Below, one piece after another: positions 1 to 7,359 of a stretch of 45,598 bases of DNA. Each line of letters begins with the position of its first letter. Position 1 is the stretch's first letter. A program made the position numbers and the translations under genes. The stretch spans positions 1-45,598 of the forward strand of contig JAIPJC010000008.1 of assembly GCA_021734345.1 (NCBI GenBank), given 5' to 3'. The notes beneath the pieces are model-generated. The model saw only the letters and a list, made by a program, of their open reading frames with translations. It searched no databases and was not told the origin of the DNA. Origin of the DNA: Kiritimatiellales bacterium. GTDB taxonomy: Bacteria > Verrucomicrobiota > Kiritimatiellia > Kiritimatiellales > Pontiellaceae.

Positions 1-141
1 CCTGCCATCGCGGCCCAGGATTCCCCGGCATCCTCGCCATCGTCCTATGCCGAACGCCGCCGCGCCCTCCTGCAGAAAATCGAGGAGCGCCGCCAGCAAA
101 ACTCCACACCCCCGGCACCCGACATGCCGGGCGGCGCTTGA
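1..141 (+). CDS. C-terminal end of an unidentified protein (5' truncated by window edge)
   Basis: Frame 1 is open from the first base to a TGA at 139-141, giving the last 46 residues of a protein that begins outside the window. The tail is low-complexity: Ala/Ser/Pro, then an Arg/Glu/Gln-rich helical stretch (ERRRALLQKIEERRQQN), then Pro/Gly. It converges with the minus-strand M50 protease gene, whose stop is 21 bases away. Too little remains to assign a family. Codon usage fits the neighbours and the reading frame is clean. Confidence 0.55.
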   Translation, partial: PAIAAQDSPASSPSSYAERRRALLQKIEERRQQNSTPPAPDMPGGA

Positions 142-162
142 CCTCCGCCCTCCGACAGACTG

Positions 163-789
163 CTAAACCAATCCGATCAGCCGGAGGGAGAGCTGGATGC
201 AGGTGGTGGACATGAACGAGCCCGCGCTGAAAATATAGCCCCCGGCCGGGGTCAGGAAAATGAGTGCCGCAAAGCCGAGGAAGATGCGCGGGGCGTACTT
301 GCGCCTGATTTCCTCCAGCTTCGGGCTGAAGGCGGAGAGGACGGAGTAGCCGTCGAGCGTCGGAACGGGTAGCATGTTGAGCACAAAGAGCGCGCCGTTC
401 ACATAGCTCGCGATGAAGAAGAATTGGATCACCGGTTCCGAAAGCGCCGCCCGGATGGTAATGGATGCCGCGACCGCAAACAGGGCGCAGAGAATCAGGT
501 TCATCAGCGGGCCGGCGAACGAGATCATGGCGCGCTTCCGGTTTTCAGGCACGGCGGAGGGATTGACGGGAACCATGCCCCAGGCAATCCCGATCAGGAA
601 CAGCATGACGAGCGACTGCTTGCCCATCTGCACCAGCGGATTAAGGGTTAGATGGGCGCGCGGCGTTTCGTCGCCATAGTAGACGGCGGTCCAGGCATGG
701 GCGAACTCGTGGCAGCAGATCGAGAAGCCGGCCGCAAAGATCCACGAAAAATAGTAGGCCGGGTTTTCGGTGATGTTTTCTACGAACAT
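163..789 (-). CDS. M50 family (site-2-protease-like) membrane zinc metalloprotease
   Basis: A 208-residue integral membrane peptidase of the small YwhC/M50B type, expected to cut substrates within or near the membrane. The zinc motif HEFAH lies at residues 27-31 (His27, Glu28, His31) in the first membrane helix. The third metal ligand is in the NMLPVPTLDG motif (Asp146). Several more hydrophobic segments follow. The ATG at 789 is chosen because GGAGGA lies 5 bases before it; the open frame runs further upstream, but there it only shadows the HD gene. The start overlaps the end of the HD hydrolase gene by 10 bases, so translational coupling is likely. No PDZ domain is visible, and the substrate is unknown. 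Confidence 0.9.
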   Translation of the reverse strand: MFVENITENPAYYFSWIFAAGFSICCHEFAHAWTAVYYGDETPRAHLTLNPLVQMGKQSLVMLFLIGIAWGMVPVNPSAVPENRKRAMISFAGPLMNLILCALFAVAASITIRAALSEPVIQFFFIASYVNGALFVLNMLPVPTLDGYSVLSAFSPKLEEIRRKYAPRIFLGFAALIFLTPAGGYIFSAGSFMSTTCIQLSLRLIGLV

Positions 790-1565
790 GCTTCCTCCAG
801 AGTTTTCCTTAGGCTGAACACCACGCTTCCAACTTCTGGAAGCCCGGTCGGCATATAGGCTGCGATTTGGTCGACGATGTTGCGCTCGCGCATGATGCCG
901 AGCGTGGCGGGATAGTTCATCTGGTAGCTCCACGAGAGGATCAGCAGCAGGAAGTCGGCGACGCATTTTAGGTCGGAGTACGACGGCGCGCCGCGCTGCA
1001 TGATTTTTTCAATCAGCGCCGGACAGGGATTGCCGTCGAGCGGAAGGTCCAGCGCGAGACCGGAATGTTCGCCCAACTGATTGCCCTGCAAGGCGTCGAG
1101 GATGATGCGGTAGATGTCGAGCCGGTCGGCGTCGCGGATGAGCTCGATCCAGCGGTAGTGCGGCGCGGACAGGTTGCCGGGGACGATGTGCGCATTGTGG
1201 TGGCGTACGCCCGAGAGAATCGCATCGCGCAGATCCGGTTCGACTTCGTCGAGCAGTCCGCTCTCGCGGATGGCCTGCCAACCGCGTTCGCCGTGGTCGA
1301 TCGACTTGGCGTCCATGAAGGTGCCGTATTCGGCGAGCTGCGGGAACCGGCCGACATCGTGCAGGAATCCAAGTGCTTCGGCGGTGCGGATATCGGCGGG
1401 GCACCAGCCACAAGACGCGGCGAGCTCGCGGCAGTTGCGCGCCACGAAGGCGCAGTGCTCGCGCTTGAGCTCCATCAAATGCCGCATCGATCCCACGCGG
1501 TCAATGTAGCCGTTGGCGTATTCGATGAAGTGCCTGCGGACGGCTTGGAGTTGCTCGCTGTTCAT
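780..1565 (-). CDS. HD-domain metal-dependent phosphohydrolase
   Basis: A 261-residue soluble protein with the full HD superfamily signature: His37, the His69-Asp70 doublet in FLHDVGRF, His122-His123 in VRHHN, and Asp145/Asp147 in RDADRLD. This suggests a metal-dependent phosphomonoesterase or phosphodiesterase, probably on a nucleotide-type substrate; the true substrate cannot be read from the sequence. No synthetase or sensor domain is attached. The gene lies 12 bases downstream of the membrane-protein gene, and its 3' end overlaps the start of the M50 protease, so it belongs to the same transcription unit. The ribosome-binding site is weak, which would fit coupling to the preceding gene. 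Confidence 0.85.
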   Translation of the reverse strand: MNSEQLQAVRRHFIEYANGYIDRVGSMRHLMELKREHCAFVARNCRELAASCGWCPADIRTAEALGFLHDVGRFPQLAEYGTFMDAKSIDHGERGWQAIRESGLLDEVEPDLRDAILSGVRHHNAHIVPGNLSAPHYRWIELIRDADRLDIYRIILDALQGNQLGEHSGLALDLPLDGNPCPALIEKIMQRGAPSYSDLKCVADFLLLILSWSYQMNYPATLGIMRERNIVDQIAAYMPTGLPEVGSVVFSLRKTLEEACS

Positions 1566-1577
1566 TAATTTTCTGCG

Positions 1578-2117
1578 TCAGTAGACGAAGAGGCCGAGCA
1601 GCAGGAGCGCGATGCCGAAGGCGGTTTTGGCCAGGGCCGTCGCCTTGAAGAGCTTTCCATTCTCCATGAACGGCGCGGAAATCTTGCGGAAATACCATGG
1701 CGACATGAGCAGGAACAGGCCATAGATGATCCAAAGATAGACGAGCACTATGACAACGAGACGCCACTCCGACTCGTGCCAGCGCGCGATTTGCAGGATC
1801 GGCACGGCGATGAGCAGCAGGAGTCCGCCGAGCGCGCGCGGCGCAAGCAGTTCCTTCATATAGACCACGCTCGCAACGAATACCGCCGGGGCAAGGATGT
1901 AGATGTATTGCTTATAGGCGTCGAGGAAGCCCATGTTCATCTTCAGCGCCTGCTGGGCACCGAGCCAGCAACAAAGCGCCGTTAAAACCCACGCGGGGAT
2001 CACGCTGCGCGGAAACAGGGCGATCTGTTTTTTAATCAGTTCCGGCCGAAACAAGCCGGTCAATCCGCCCGCCGCACTCAATGTGCCCAGAATAATAGCA
2101 ATACCCTGCAATGTCAT
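1578..2117 (-). CDS. Hypothetical polytopic membrane protein
   Basis: About 179 residues with roughly five or six hydrophobic helices, including an N-terminal one (IAIILGTLSAAGGLTGLF) and two near the C-terminus. No family recognised. Two in-frame ATGs lie at 2123 and 2117. AGGAG directly abuts the first and is 6 bases from the second, so the second is preferred. It lies between lemA and the HD hydrolase with short gaps, suggesting one operon. Charged loops such as KQIALFPR and FRKISAPFMENGK fit an inner-membrane protein without catalytic motifs. Confidence 0.7.
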   Translation of the reverse strand: MTLQGIAIILGTLSAAGGLTGLFRPELIKKQIALFPRSVIPAWVLTALCCWLGAQQALKMNMGFLDAYKQYIYILAPAVFVASVVYMKELLAPRALGGLLLLIAVPILQIARWHESEWRLVVIVLVYLWIIYGLFLLMSPWYFRKISAPFMENGKLFKATALAKTAFGIALLLLGLFVY

Positions 2118-2156
2118 ATCCATCTCCTAAAGTTCCGTGTTGTAGCGGGTTCGTTG

Positions 2157-2729
2157 CTAAAAAGCAACCACCGGCGCGGCGGCGGCTTCGGGCGCGGACT
2201 CGAACGGGGTCTTGGTCTTGAACCCTTTCATGCCCGCGATGATTGATCCGGGATATTGGCGGATATACTTGTTGTAGGCGGCGACGGACTCGTTGTAGCG
2301 GCGGCGCTCGACAGAGATCCGGTTTTCCGTTCCGGCCAGTTCCTCCTGCAACGCAAGGAAGTTTTGGTTGGCCTTCAGGTCCGGATACTTTTCAACCACC
2401 ACCATCAAGCGGCCGATCGCGCTTTCGAGCATGCCGGCCGCCTTGACGCTTTGGTCGGCATTGCCGGAGGCCTTGGCTTCGCCCCACTGGCTGCGCAGGC
2501 GCGTGACTTCGGTGAGCAGTTCTTTTTCGTGGGTAGCGTAGCCCTTGACGGTGTTGACCAGGTTCGGAATCAAGTCGTAGCGACGTTGCAACACGGTTTC
2601 GACGTTGGCCCACGCCTGCGTCACGGTTTCATCCCGATCGATGATCTTGTTGTTGATCCCGATGAACATCATCACGATCACGATGAGAAGGGCGAACAGT
2701 CCGCCGACGGTAATTAATGCAGTTTTCAT
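2157..2729 (-). CDS. lemA: LemA family protein
   Basis: A 190-residue LemA protein, full length for the family. An N-terminal signal anchor (ALITVGGLFALLIVIVMMFIG) is followed by the characteristic WANVETVLQRRYDLIPNLVNTVKGYA block and the ENRISVERRRYNESVAAYN helix. LemA proteins are membrane-anchored helical bundles of unclear function, often encoded beside TPM/YgcG proteins as here. The ATG at 2729 is preceded by GGAG within the end of the upstream nucleotidyltransferase gene, with only three bases between that stop and this start, so the two are probably translationally coupled. Confidence 0.95.
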   Translation of the reverse strand: MKTALITVGGLFALLIVIVMMFIGINNKIIDRDETVTQAWANVETVLQRRYDLIPNLVNTVKGYATHEKELLTEVTRLRSQWGEAKASGNADQSVKAAGMLESAIGRLMVVVEKYPDLKANQNFLALQEELAGTENRISVERRRYNESVAAYNKYIRQYPGSIIAGMKGFKTKTPFESAPEAAAAPVVAF

Positions 2730-2732
2730 AGT

Positions 2733-3446
2733 TTATTCTCCTTTATTGATATAGGCATCGACCGCGTCGATTACGCATTCGATGGTTTTCAGATAGTTTC
2801 CGAACAGCTCGTCAACGGCGACGTCCTTCGCTTTTTTCGTTCCATCCTTCAAGCCTTGCACGGTTTGGAACACAGACACATCGAACTTCAAATGCGTTGC
2901 CAATTTTTCCAGCGCCGGGAACTTTTTCGACGGCACCGGAGCCTCGAAAAGCCGTAGCGACGCACGGAACAGCACGAGAAAGGTCGAGAGCGACTGGGTC
3001 ATTAAATCGGCCACCGCCTTGGCTTTGCCCTGCGTCAGCAGATAGCTCTGCCGTAGGCGGATCAGATTGCCGCGCAGCTCGTGCTCGATTTCCAGCCGCA
3101 GGTTTTTCGTATCGATTTCCAATCCCTGGACGAGGTCCTCGCCGTGCAGCACCGTGTGGCATTCGCGGATGTCGAGCAGCTCGATCGGGAACACGTCGGT
3201 CGCCCGCGCCAGCCGCTCTTCCGTAAACAGCATCGGGGCCGGATTGCCAGCCTTCGCCCACGCAGACGCGGCCTTCGACAGCGCGTTGAGCGTACCGAGG
3301 CCGAGATCCCCGGTCACAACCAGCACGTTGTAATCCGACTGCTTGCCGGCGTGGTCGCCTGCCGCCGCCGAGCCGTACAGAATCACCGACTTCAGCCCCG
3401 CCGGACAAGCCTGCTTGAGTTCTTCCACTAGTTTTTCTGGTGTCAT
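2733..3446 (-). CDS. Nucleotidyltransferase-fold protein with helical C-terminal domain
   Basis: 237 residues. The N-terminus matches the polymerase-beta/MNT nucleotidyltransferase fold: LYGSAAAGD at residues 24-31 (Gly25-Ser26), then Asp38-Tyr39-Asn40, where the usual second catalytic Asp is Asn. The C-terminal half is all-helical and HEPN-like in character, but this is inference. The Asn may be a family trait or may mean reduced catalysis. The gene sits between the TPM and LemA genes, an unusual insertion into that common pair, so a role connected with the LemA/TPM membrane proteins is possible. GGAAC lies 7 bases before the ATG. Confidence 0.75.
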   Translation of the reverse strand: MTPEKLVEELKQACPAGLKSVILYGSAAAGDHAGKQSDYNVLVVTGDLGLGTLNALSKAASAWAKAGNPAPMLFTEERLARATDVFPIELLDIRECHTVLHGEDLVQGLEIDTKNLRLEIEHELRGNLIRLRQSYLLTQGKAKAVADLMTQSLSTFLVLFRASLRLFEAPVPSKKFPALEKLATHLKFDVSVFQTVQGLKDGTKKAKDVAVDELFGNYLKTIECVIDAVDAYINKGE

Positions 3447-3459
3447 AAAAGTTCCTTTC

Positions 3460-3533
3460 GTATTGCGTATTGCGTAAAACTTTCCGGTGGCTATTCCTGC
3501 AGGTCAATACGTAACACGCAGTACGCAGTACGA
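3460..3533. repeat. Imperfect inverted repeat built of short tandem units
   Basis: Between the TPM and nucleotidyltransferase genes, an 18-base arm at 3460-3477 (tandem CGTATTG/CGTATTG units) is matched by an inverted arm at 3516-3533 (CACGCAGTACGCAGTACG) with about three mismatches, giving a 74-base stem-loop. It lies within an apparent operon, so it may be a mobile intergenic repeat, or a processing or attenuation hairpin. No U-tract follows on the transcribed strand. Confidence 0.5.
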
Positions 3534-3536
3534 TAC

Positions 3537-4292
3537 TCACCACCCACCACTGGAGCCGCCGCCACCGGACATGCCGCCACCAAAACCACCGCCGCCCCCG
3601 AAGCCGCCACCGCCGCCGGAGCTATAGCCCCCGCCCCGGCCGCCGCTGAGCAGCATCATGGCGATGAACGGATGGCGGATTGCAAAAAAGACGAAGAAGA
3701 TCAGCAGGATCAGCGAAACGATCGGGTTGCCCTTCCGACCATCGGAAGTCCGGGCGGAGGTTTGATAGCGCGTTGCCGCGCCGGTCAGTTGAACGCCGTA
3801 TTCCTTGGCGATCTCCTGCGACAACGCGGCGACGCCGACCACGATGCCTTGGCTGGGATTGTTCGCCTTGAAATAGGGCGTAATCAAATCGCGCCGGATA
3901 CGTCCAGCCGCCGAATCGGGAATCGCACCTTCGAGTCCATAGCCCACCTCGATGCGCATCTTGCGCTCCTGCATCGCCGCCAGCAGCATTAACCCGTTGT
4001 CCTTGCCCTTCTGGCCGATGCCCCACTTGGCGAACAGGCGATTGGTAAAGTCATCGATATCGCCGCCATCCAACGATTGGACCGTCACCACGGCGATCTC
4101 AGCGCCCGTCTTTTGCCGCACCTCGGTGATCATATCCGTCAGTTGCCGCTCGTCGGCCGCCGATATCACGTTGGCAAAATCGTTCACAAAGCCGCGCGGT
4201 TGCAGGCTATTGAGCAGCTTGTCCGACGCCTGCGCAAACGGGATGCAGACCAGCAGCAGAAAAACGGCGAGTGTTCGTTTAATGATTCGCAT
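3537..4292 (-). CDS. TPM-domain (YgcG-like) secreted/membrane protein
   Basis: 251 residues: signal peptide (FLLLVCIPFAQA), a TPM domain beginning LQPRGFVNDFANVISAADERQLTDMI with the GAEIAVVTVQSLDG and NGLMLLAAMQERKMRIEVGYGLEG blocks, one C-terminal membrane helix (PIVSLILLIFFVFFAI), and a Gly/Ser-rich tail. TPM proteins are extracytoplasmic, and some relatives have been reported to have phosphatase activity. Pairing with LemA is widespread and is seen here with one gene inserted between them. It appears to be the first gene of the minus-strand run. The ribosome-binding site is weak. Confidence 0.92.
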   Translation of the reverse strand: MRIIKRTLAVFLLLVCIPFAQASDKLLNSLQPRGFVNDFANVISAADERQLTDMITEVRQKTGAEIAVVTVQSLDGGDIDDFTNRLFAKWGIGQKGKDNGLMLLAAMQERKMRIEVGYGLEGAIPDSAAGRIRRDLITPYFKANNPSQGIVVGVAALSQEIAKEYGVQLTGAATRYQTSARTSDGRKGNPIVSLILLIFFVFFAIRHPFIAMMLLSGGRGGGYSSGGGGGFGGGGGFGGGMSGGGGSSGGW

Positions 4293-4366
4293 GCCGGAGA
4301 GAGTACCGCACCCGTGCGTTCAAACAATTATAAACTGCGCATAGGGTTGCAATGCGGTGGTTGTAC

Positions 4367-4742
4367 TCAGCGCGCGACGGATGGGCTTTCCGATGCAGGG
4401 ATTTCAAATCGCCCGAGATTGCCACCCGAAGAAGCGTACGGAACATGGAATTCATCGGAGAGCGCGGCGACAAAATGGTTGCGGTGTGCGATGGTGCGGA
4501 CGTCGGCGCGCTTTTCGGTGAAGGGAGAGAGAATGAGCATGCGGTTTGCTTCGAGCGCGGGGCTCCAATCCTTGGGAAGACACATGTGTTCGATCCCACG
4601 GGCGGGGCAAAGGATGATGCTTACTATCGGCAGGACATTTGCGGGAACAGGGAAGACCGGTTTTGTGATTCTCGACCAAATCGCCGTTGCCGATAGCATG
4701 GAAAACCTGCCCTTGAATCTCTATGTGCATAACCGAGTTCAT
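4367..4742 (-). pseudogene. Broken DprA/Smf-like Rossmann protein gene
   Basis: Two minus-strand frames together give recognisable pieces of one protein. Upstream, from ATG 4742: HIEIQGQVFHAIGNGDL and TGLPCSRKCPADS. Then, in a shifted frame from about 4640: IILCPARGIEHMCLPKDW, RMLILSPFTEK and RNHFVAALSDEFHVPYASSGG. These resemble the start (GN.dLL...CSR.CP) and the end (vv.CPARGIE...R.LILSPF...RN.FVAALAD...A..GG) of DprA-like DNA-processing homologues. About 60-80 residues that normally lie between the CSR.CP and CPARGIE blocks are missing at the junction, and the C-terminus is also lost. I read it as a deletion-frameshift remnant. Codons are still intact in each piece, suggesting recent decay. 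Confidence 0.65.
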
Positions 4743-4881
4743 TGTCCAATGTATGTGTGGGTCCGCTAGTTCCACCTACTGTTTATCGCCAAAATATTCC
4801 TTAAAAGAAACCTTGAACCACTGAAGCTACGCCCTAGTATACGTGCAACTCCAAGCCTTATGGCTGTGGACATGGTTTCTT
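4743..4881. other. Short non-coding stretch, nothing recognised
   Basis: This segment between the DprA-like remnant and the hairpin at 4882 has no convincing coding frame, RNA gene or repeat. It is somewhat richer in A+T than the neighbouring genes and may be decayed sequence from the same rearranged region. Confidence 0.4.
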
Positions 4882-4908
4882 GCTCCGTGAACCGGTTAAT
4901 CACGGAGC
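4882..4908 (-). terminator. Perfect stem-loop immediately after the BECR-like gene
   Basis: Nine-base arms GCTCCGTGA (4882-4890) and TCACGGAGC (4900-4908) with a 9-base loop, starting 3 bases beyond the stop codon of the minus-strand gene at 4911. No T-run follows on the minus strand; on the plus strand a TTTTATATTT tract follows. It may act as a 3'-end hairpin for the minus-strand operon, or as a terminator for plus-strand transcription. Confidence 0.5.
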
Positions 4909-4910
4909 TT

Positions 4911-5384
4911 TTATATTTCCCAGAGCTTAACGCTTCCGTTTGTATAGCGCTGGATGTCCTGCTTCCCTGCACAATACGCCGTTGAAAACTTCCACCCTCC
5001 ATCTTTTCGCTCTTCCAGCCAGATGATGTACTGCTCCTGTACAACTACGTACAACCGCCTCTTACGCCGACGATCAGGCACCAGCCAGCACTGGGTTCCT
5101 TCAACCTTTCCTGCCAAAATCGGCGTGATCCATTTGATCCGCTCTATTCGCTCGTGCGCCGTTTTACTTTTTGAATAGGGATGCCGGATACGGTCCGGCG
5201 AAGTGCGGAAGGCATGCTCAAACCGGTCGCGAAAAATGAAGGCGGTTTGGCCGTCATGAAGCCGGATTTCACCCCGGTTGCCGCCGTCCGGGAAAAACTC
5301 CTGCTCATACAGCCGGAAGCCCTCTGCTTCAACCTCCTCTTCCGTCATCCACGAAAGATCTGTTTTCAACAACTCCAAATCCAC
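4911..5384 (-). CDS. Small putative BECR-fold (barnase/EndoU/RelE-like) nuclease
   Basis: 157 residues from the GTG at 5384. That start is chosen because AAGGA, inside the stop region of the upstream DUF3800 gene, is 7 bases before it; an ATG at 5432 in the same frame would overlap DUF3800 with poor ribosome-binding spacing. The C-terminal half has the layout of phage/polymorphic-toxin BECR nucleases: His57 in FRDRFEHAF, a helix with ERIERIKWITPIL, then strands W-LVPD, RLYVVVQEQYIIWLE and a final WKFSTAY strand with Ser135/Thr136/Tyr138. The fold assignment is inference from motif order. It would act as an RNase or toxin, or as a processing nuclease, together with DUF3800. Confidence 0.55.
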   Translation of the reverse strand: MDLELLKTDLSWMTEEEVEAEGFRLYEQEFFPDGGNRGEIRLHDGQTAFIFRDRFEHAFRTSPDRIRHPYSKSKTAHERIERIKWITPILAGKVEGTQCWLVPDRRRKRRLYVVVQEQYIIWLEERKDGGWKFSTAYCAGKQDIQRYTNGSVKLWEI

Positions 5385-5388
5385 GGTG

Positions 5389-6081
5389 CTATCCTTGTGA
5401 AAGACGGATTTTAAAGAGGTTGAATTTTTCATGCTCCGGCGAGGGAGAAACTTCCAACAACGCACAGCCCCTCCTGGAGGCCAGATATTCGATCAACTCC
5501 CTTTTCGGTGATTCAGGCGGAAGGTTCCCGCACCAGGCGGCGGCGACCGCACCCGTCAACAGATCCACCAATTGCCCCAACGGTGTGCGATGGGAGTCAA
5601 TCACCGTTAGATCCGAAATCCACGCGCAGCCTTTCAATTTATTTTCCAGCACCTTGCGCAGTTCGGTAAAGCGATGGGCCTCCTTGTTTTGAATGAAGTC
5701 GAGCAGGATCAGGTATTCATTGTTGGGCTCAAACCAGTGCCACAGCATCTCATAGTAGAATTTATAGAACCCCAATTCGCGATCCGCCCTGGAGAATTTT
5801 TCAAAATCAAGCTTGGTTTGATCCACCACGATCGTACGAAACTGCAAGCCGGGCAGCTCGAAGAAAAAGTCAATCAAGCGTTTGTAGGCCTCCAACTTGA
5901 GACGGCTGACTTTACTCCATTTTACTTCTCCCCCGAGACCGTTCTCGCGGCAGCAGTCGCGCAGAAGACTGGATAACTGGTTCCGTTCGTTCCGGGGCAT
6001 CCAGAGTGAGCCAATGGCCATGTAGGGATTCCGTGTATGGCCGTCGTGGCGGCTTTCATCGCAATAGACGACATATTTCAC
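5389..6081 (-). CDS. DUF3800 family protein (RNase H-like fold)
   Basis: 230 residues. It begins MKYVVYCDESRHDG, the N-terminal strand with the acidic residue (Asp8, Glu9) that marks DUF3800. Further family features follow: GGEVKWSKV, an internal acidic strand (YLILLDF) and TPLGQLVDLLTGAV near the end. DUF3800 is predicted to be an RNase H-like nuclease common in phages, mobile elements and defence islands. The GTG at 6081 is the start, with GGAGG 7 bases upstream. The next gene begins 4 bases after its stop. The context (methylase remnants, membrane protein, BECR-like nuclease) suggests a defence or mobile-element role. Confidence 0.85.
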   Translation of the reverse strand: MKYVVYCDESRHDGHTRNPYMAIGSLWMPRNERNQLSSLLRDCCRENGLGGEVKWSKVSRLKLEAYKRLIDFFFELPGLQFRTIVVDQTKLDFEKFSRADRELGFYKFYYEMLWHWFEPNNEYLILLDFIQNKEAHRFTELRKVLENKLKGCAWISDLTVIDSHRTPLGQLVDLLTGAVAAAWCGNLPPESPKRELIEYLASRRGCALLEVSPSPEHEKFNLFKIRLSQG

Positions 6082-6118
6082 TCTTCATCCTCCTGCTGCT
6101 CTTTTATATCGACACGGT

Positions 6119-6901
6119 TCATGAAACTTCCTCTTCCATTTTTTCTTTTATCTGGGTTCGGATGGTATTTACGAAATTGTCTAAATGTTGCATCCCCTCA
6201 TCGGCGACCTGATTCATCAAGGAGTGGTACTTGGCTCGATCAATTTTGAACCGCAACTCATCCCTGGCCAAGAGAAGCAGTTCGCGCGACATTTTCGAAA
6301 GGGGCTTCAGGTAGCTAAACACAACATCACGACACTTTTCCGTTTCGGCATACTGTTGCTTAAATAACTCGCCTTTTCCCCCATAACATTCCGCAATAAC
6401 ACGATAAGTCTCCGATATCTGCTCCTTGCATAAATGAATGGAGGGACTCATCGGGTCGGATTGCAGGAGCATTTCCGTTTCCTGCTGAAGCCGTGCATTG
6501 GTCGCCTCAAAAGCAGCAATTTGAACATCCATCGCCTTTATATCCACAGCAATAAAACCAGAAGGCATTTTGGCGGCAACCGCATCTGTCATCGCTTTGC
6601 CAAGCAGGCAGCTAAACCTGCACACACACTCGATTGTTTCCAATGAACAGAAAAAGTGAAGCTTGTTCAGCGCAACCGTAACTTCCGTTGCTTCGGCATC
6701 AGTGGAACCCCCCTGTGGTAGGGGACGGTCGGGAATCGACATATAATACATAAAGAAACGATGTACAGCCTCCGAAGCCTGTAGCAGCACCTCTTGCTTA
6801 AGCCTAAATTCAGTCTCTTCCCGACGTTTCTGGCGGTCGAACCAGAATGCCAGCAAAGCTGCCAACATAACGCCGAGAACTGTTGTTAATGCTTCCTGCA
6901 T
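6119..6901 (-). CDS. Membrane-anchored coiled-coil protein of unknown function
   Basis: 260 residues: one N-terminal membrane helix (ALTTVLGVMLAALLAFWF), then a basic stretch and long amphipathic helices through to the C-terminus (for example LREL-like heptads around EATNARLQQETEMLLQ and NTIRTQIKEKMEEEVS). No enzyme motif is visible. The ATG at 6901 overlaps the TAA of an upstream methylase tail (TAATG), and GGAG precedes it, so the gene was once coupled to a restriction-modification gene. DUF3800 follows after 37 bases. It could be the membrane component of a defence module; the function is not recognised. Confidence 0.75.
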   Translation of the reverse strand: MQEALTTVLGVMLAALLAFWFDRQKRREETEFRLKQEVLLQASEAVHRFFMYYMSIPDRPLPQGGSTDAEATEVTVALNKLHFFCSLETIECVCRFSCLLGKAMTDAVAAKMPSGFIAVDIKAMDVQIAAFEATNARLQQETEMLLQSDPMSPSIHLCKEQISETYRVIAECYGGKGELFKQQYAETEKCRDVVFSYLKPLSKMSRELLLLARDELRFKIDRAKYHSLMNQVADEGMQHLDNFVNTIRTQIKEKMEEEVS

Positions 6902-7053
6902 TATTCTCCAGCCTCCATTAGATCCTTGCCCATGCGGTATTTGATATCGTAGTTGATGATGTAGTCCAGCTCCTCGTCTGTGAAGCCGGACTGAAGCCAA
7001 GGTTGCTCGTTATCAAACAACCACCGTCTTTGCCAGTTTAATGACGGCACCAC
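6901..7053 (-). pseudogene. C-terminal tail of an Eco57I-type/N6 DNA methylase
   Basis: A 50-codon minus-strand tail ending in TAA at 6901-6903 reads WLFDNEQPWLQSG then FTDEELDYIINYDIKYRMG and a short acidic end. The 'DEELDyIINYDIKYRMG' ending is typical of large Eco57I-class restriction-modification methylases. No start codon or catalytic part is present, and a TAG separates it in frame from the hsdM/hsdS remnant. Its stop overlaps the start of the membrane-anchored gene by one base, showing the original operon order. Confidence 0.7.
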
Positions 7054-7227
7054 CTACCTTAATCCACCGCCCAGAAGCTTCGGAAGCAGGACGACGAGGG
7101 TGCGGGATTGGTTGTATGCCGCCGCGCCCATATTGTTTTGCAACTTGTCGGCGGTGAGCCAGAGCGTGGCTTCGAAGCCGAAGTTGGCGGAGGTTTTGGT
7201 ATTACTACTCGTTTTCTTCCCTGCCAT
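7054..7227 (-). pseudogene. Deletion fusion of hsdM N-terminus to hsdS C-terminus (type I restriction-modification remnant)
   Basis: From ATG 7227 the frame reads MAGKKTSSNTKTSANFGFEA, LWLTADKLQNNMGAAAYN, which is the conserved start of HsdM (normally followed by a long helical domain and the methylase domain). At once it continues SRTLVVLLPKLLGGGLR and stops. The segment 'esRTL..lr..LLPKLlsGelr' is the usual C-terminus of the specificity subunit HsdS. An in-frame deletion has therefore removed nearly all of hsdM and hsdS, which are normally adjacent in that order. The junction is near 7110. Non-functional. Confidence 0.7.
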
Positions 7228-7359
7228 GCGCCTCAGCCCCGGTTTCGATGGTTTAATTTTTCGAAACAAGGTAGTCCGGCGGGTATTTCCCGTCAATGGC
7301 AAAGCAGGGAGTTTATAAGAGAGACTGAATGATTGAGCGACTTTCAGACGGATTACAGC
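7228..7359. other. Intergenic stretch upstream of the hsdM remnant
   Basis: No convincing gene. It would contain the old promoter region of the type I system. On the plus strand it runs into the REP-like pair at 7360-7421. Confidence 0.4.

Noticed and set aside
4766-5044. 92-codon minus-strand frame overlapping the BECR-like gene
   Set aside because: No motif or ribosome-binding site; the overlapping frame ending at 4911 has a better start and recognisable pattern.
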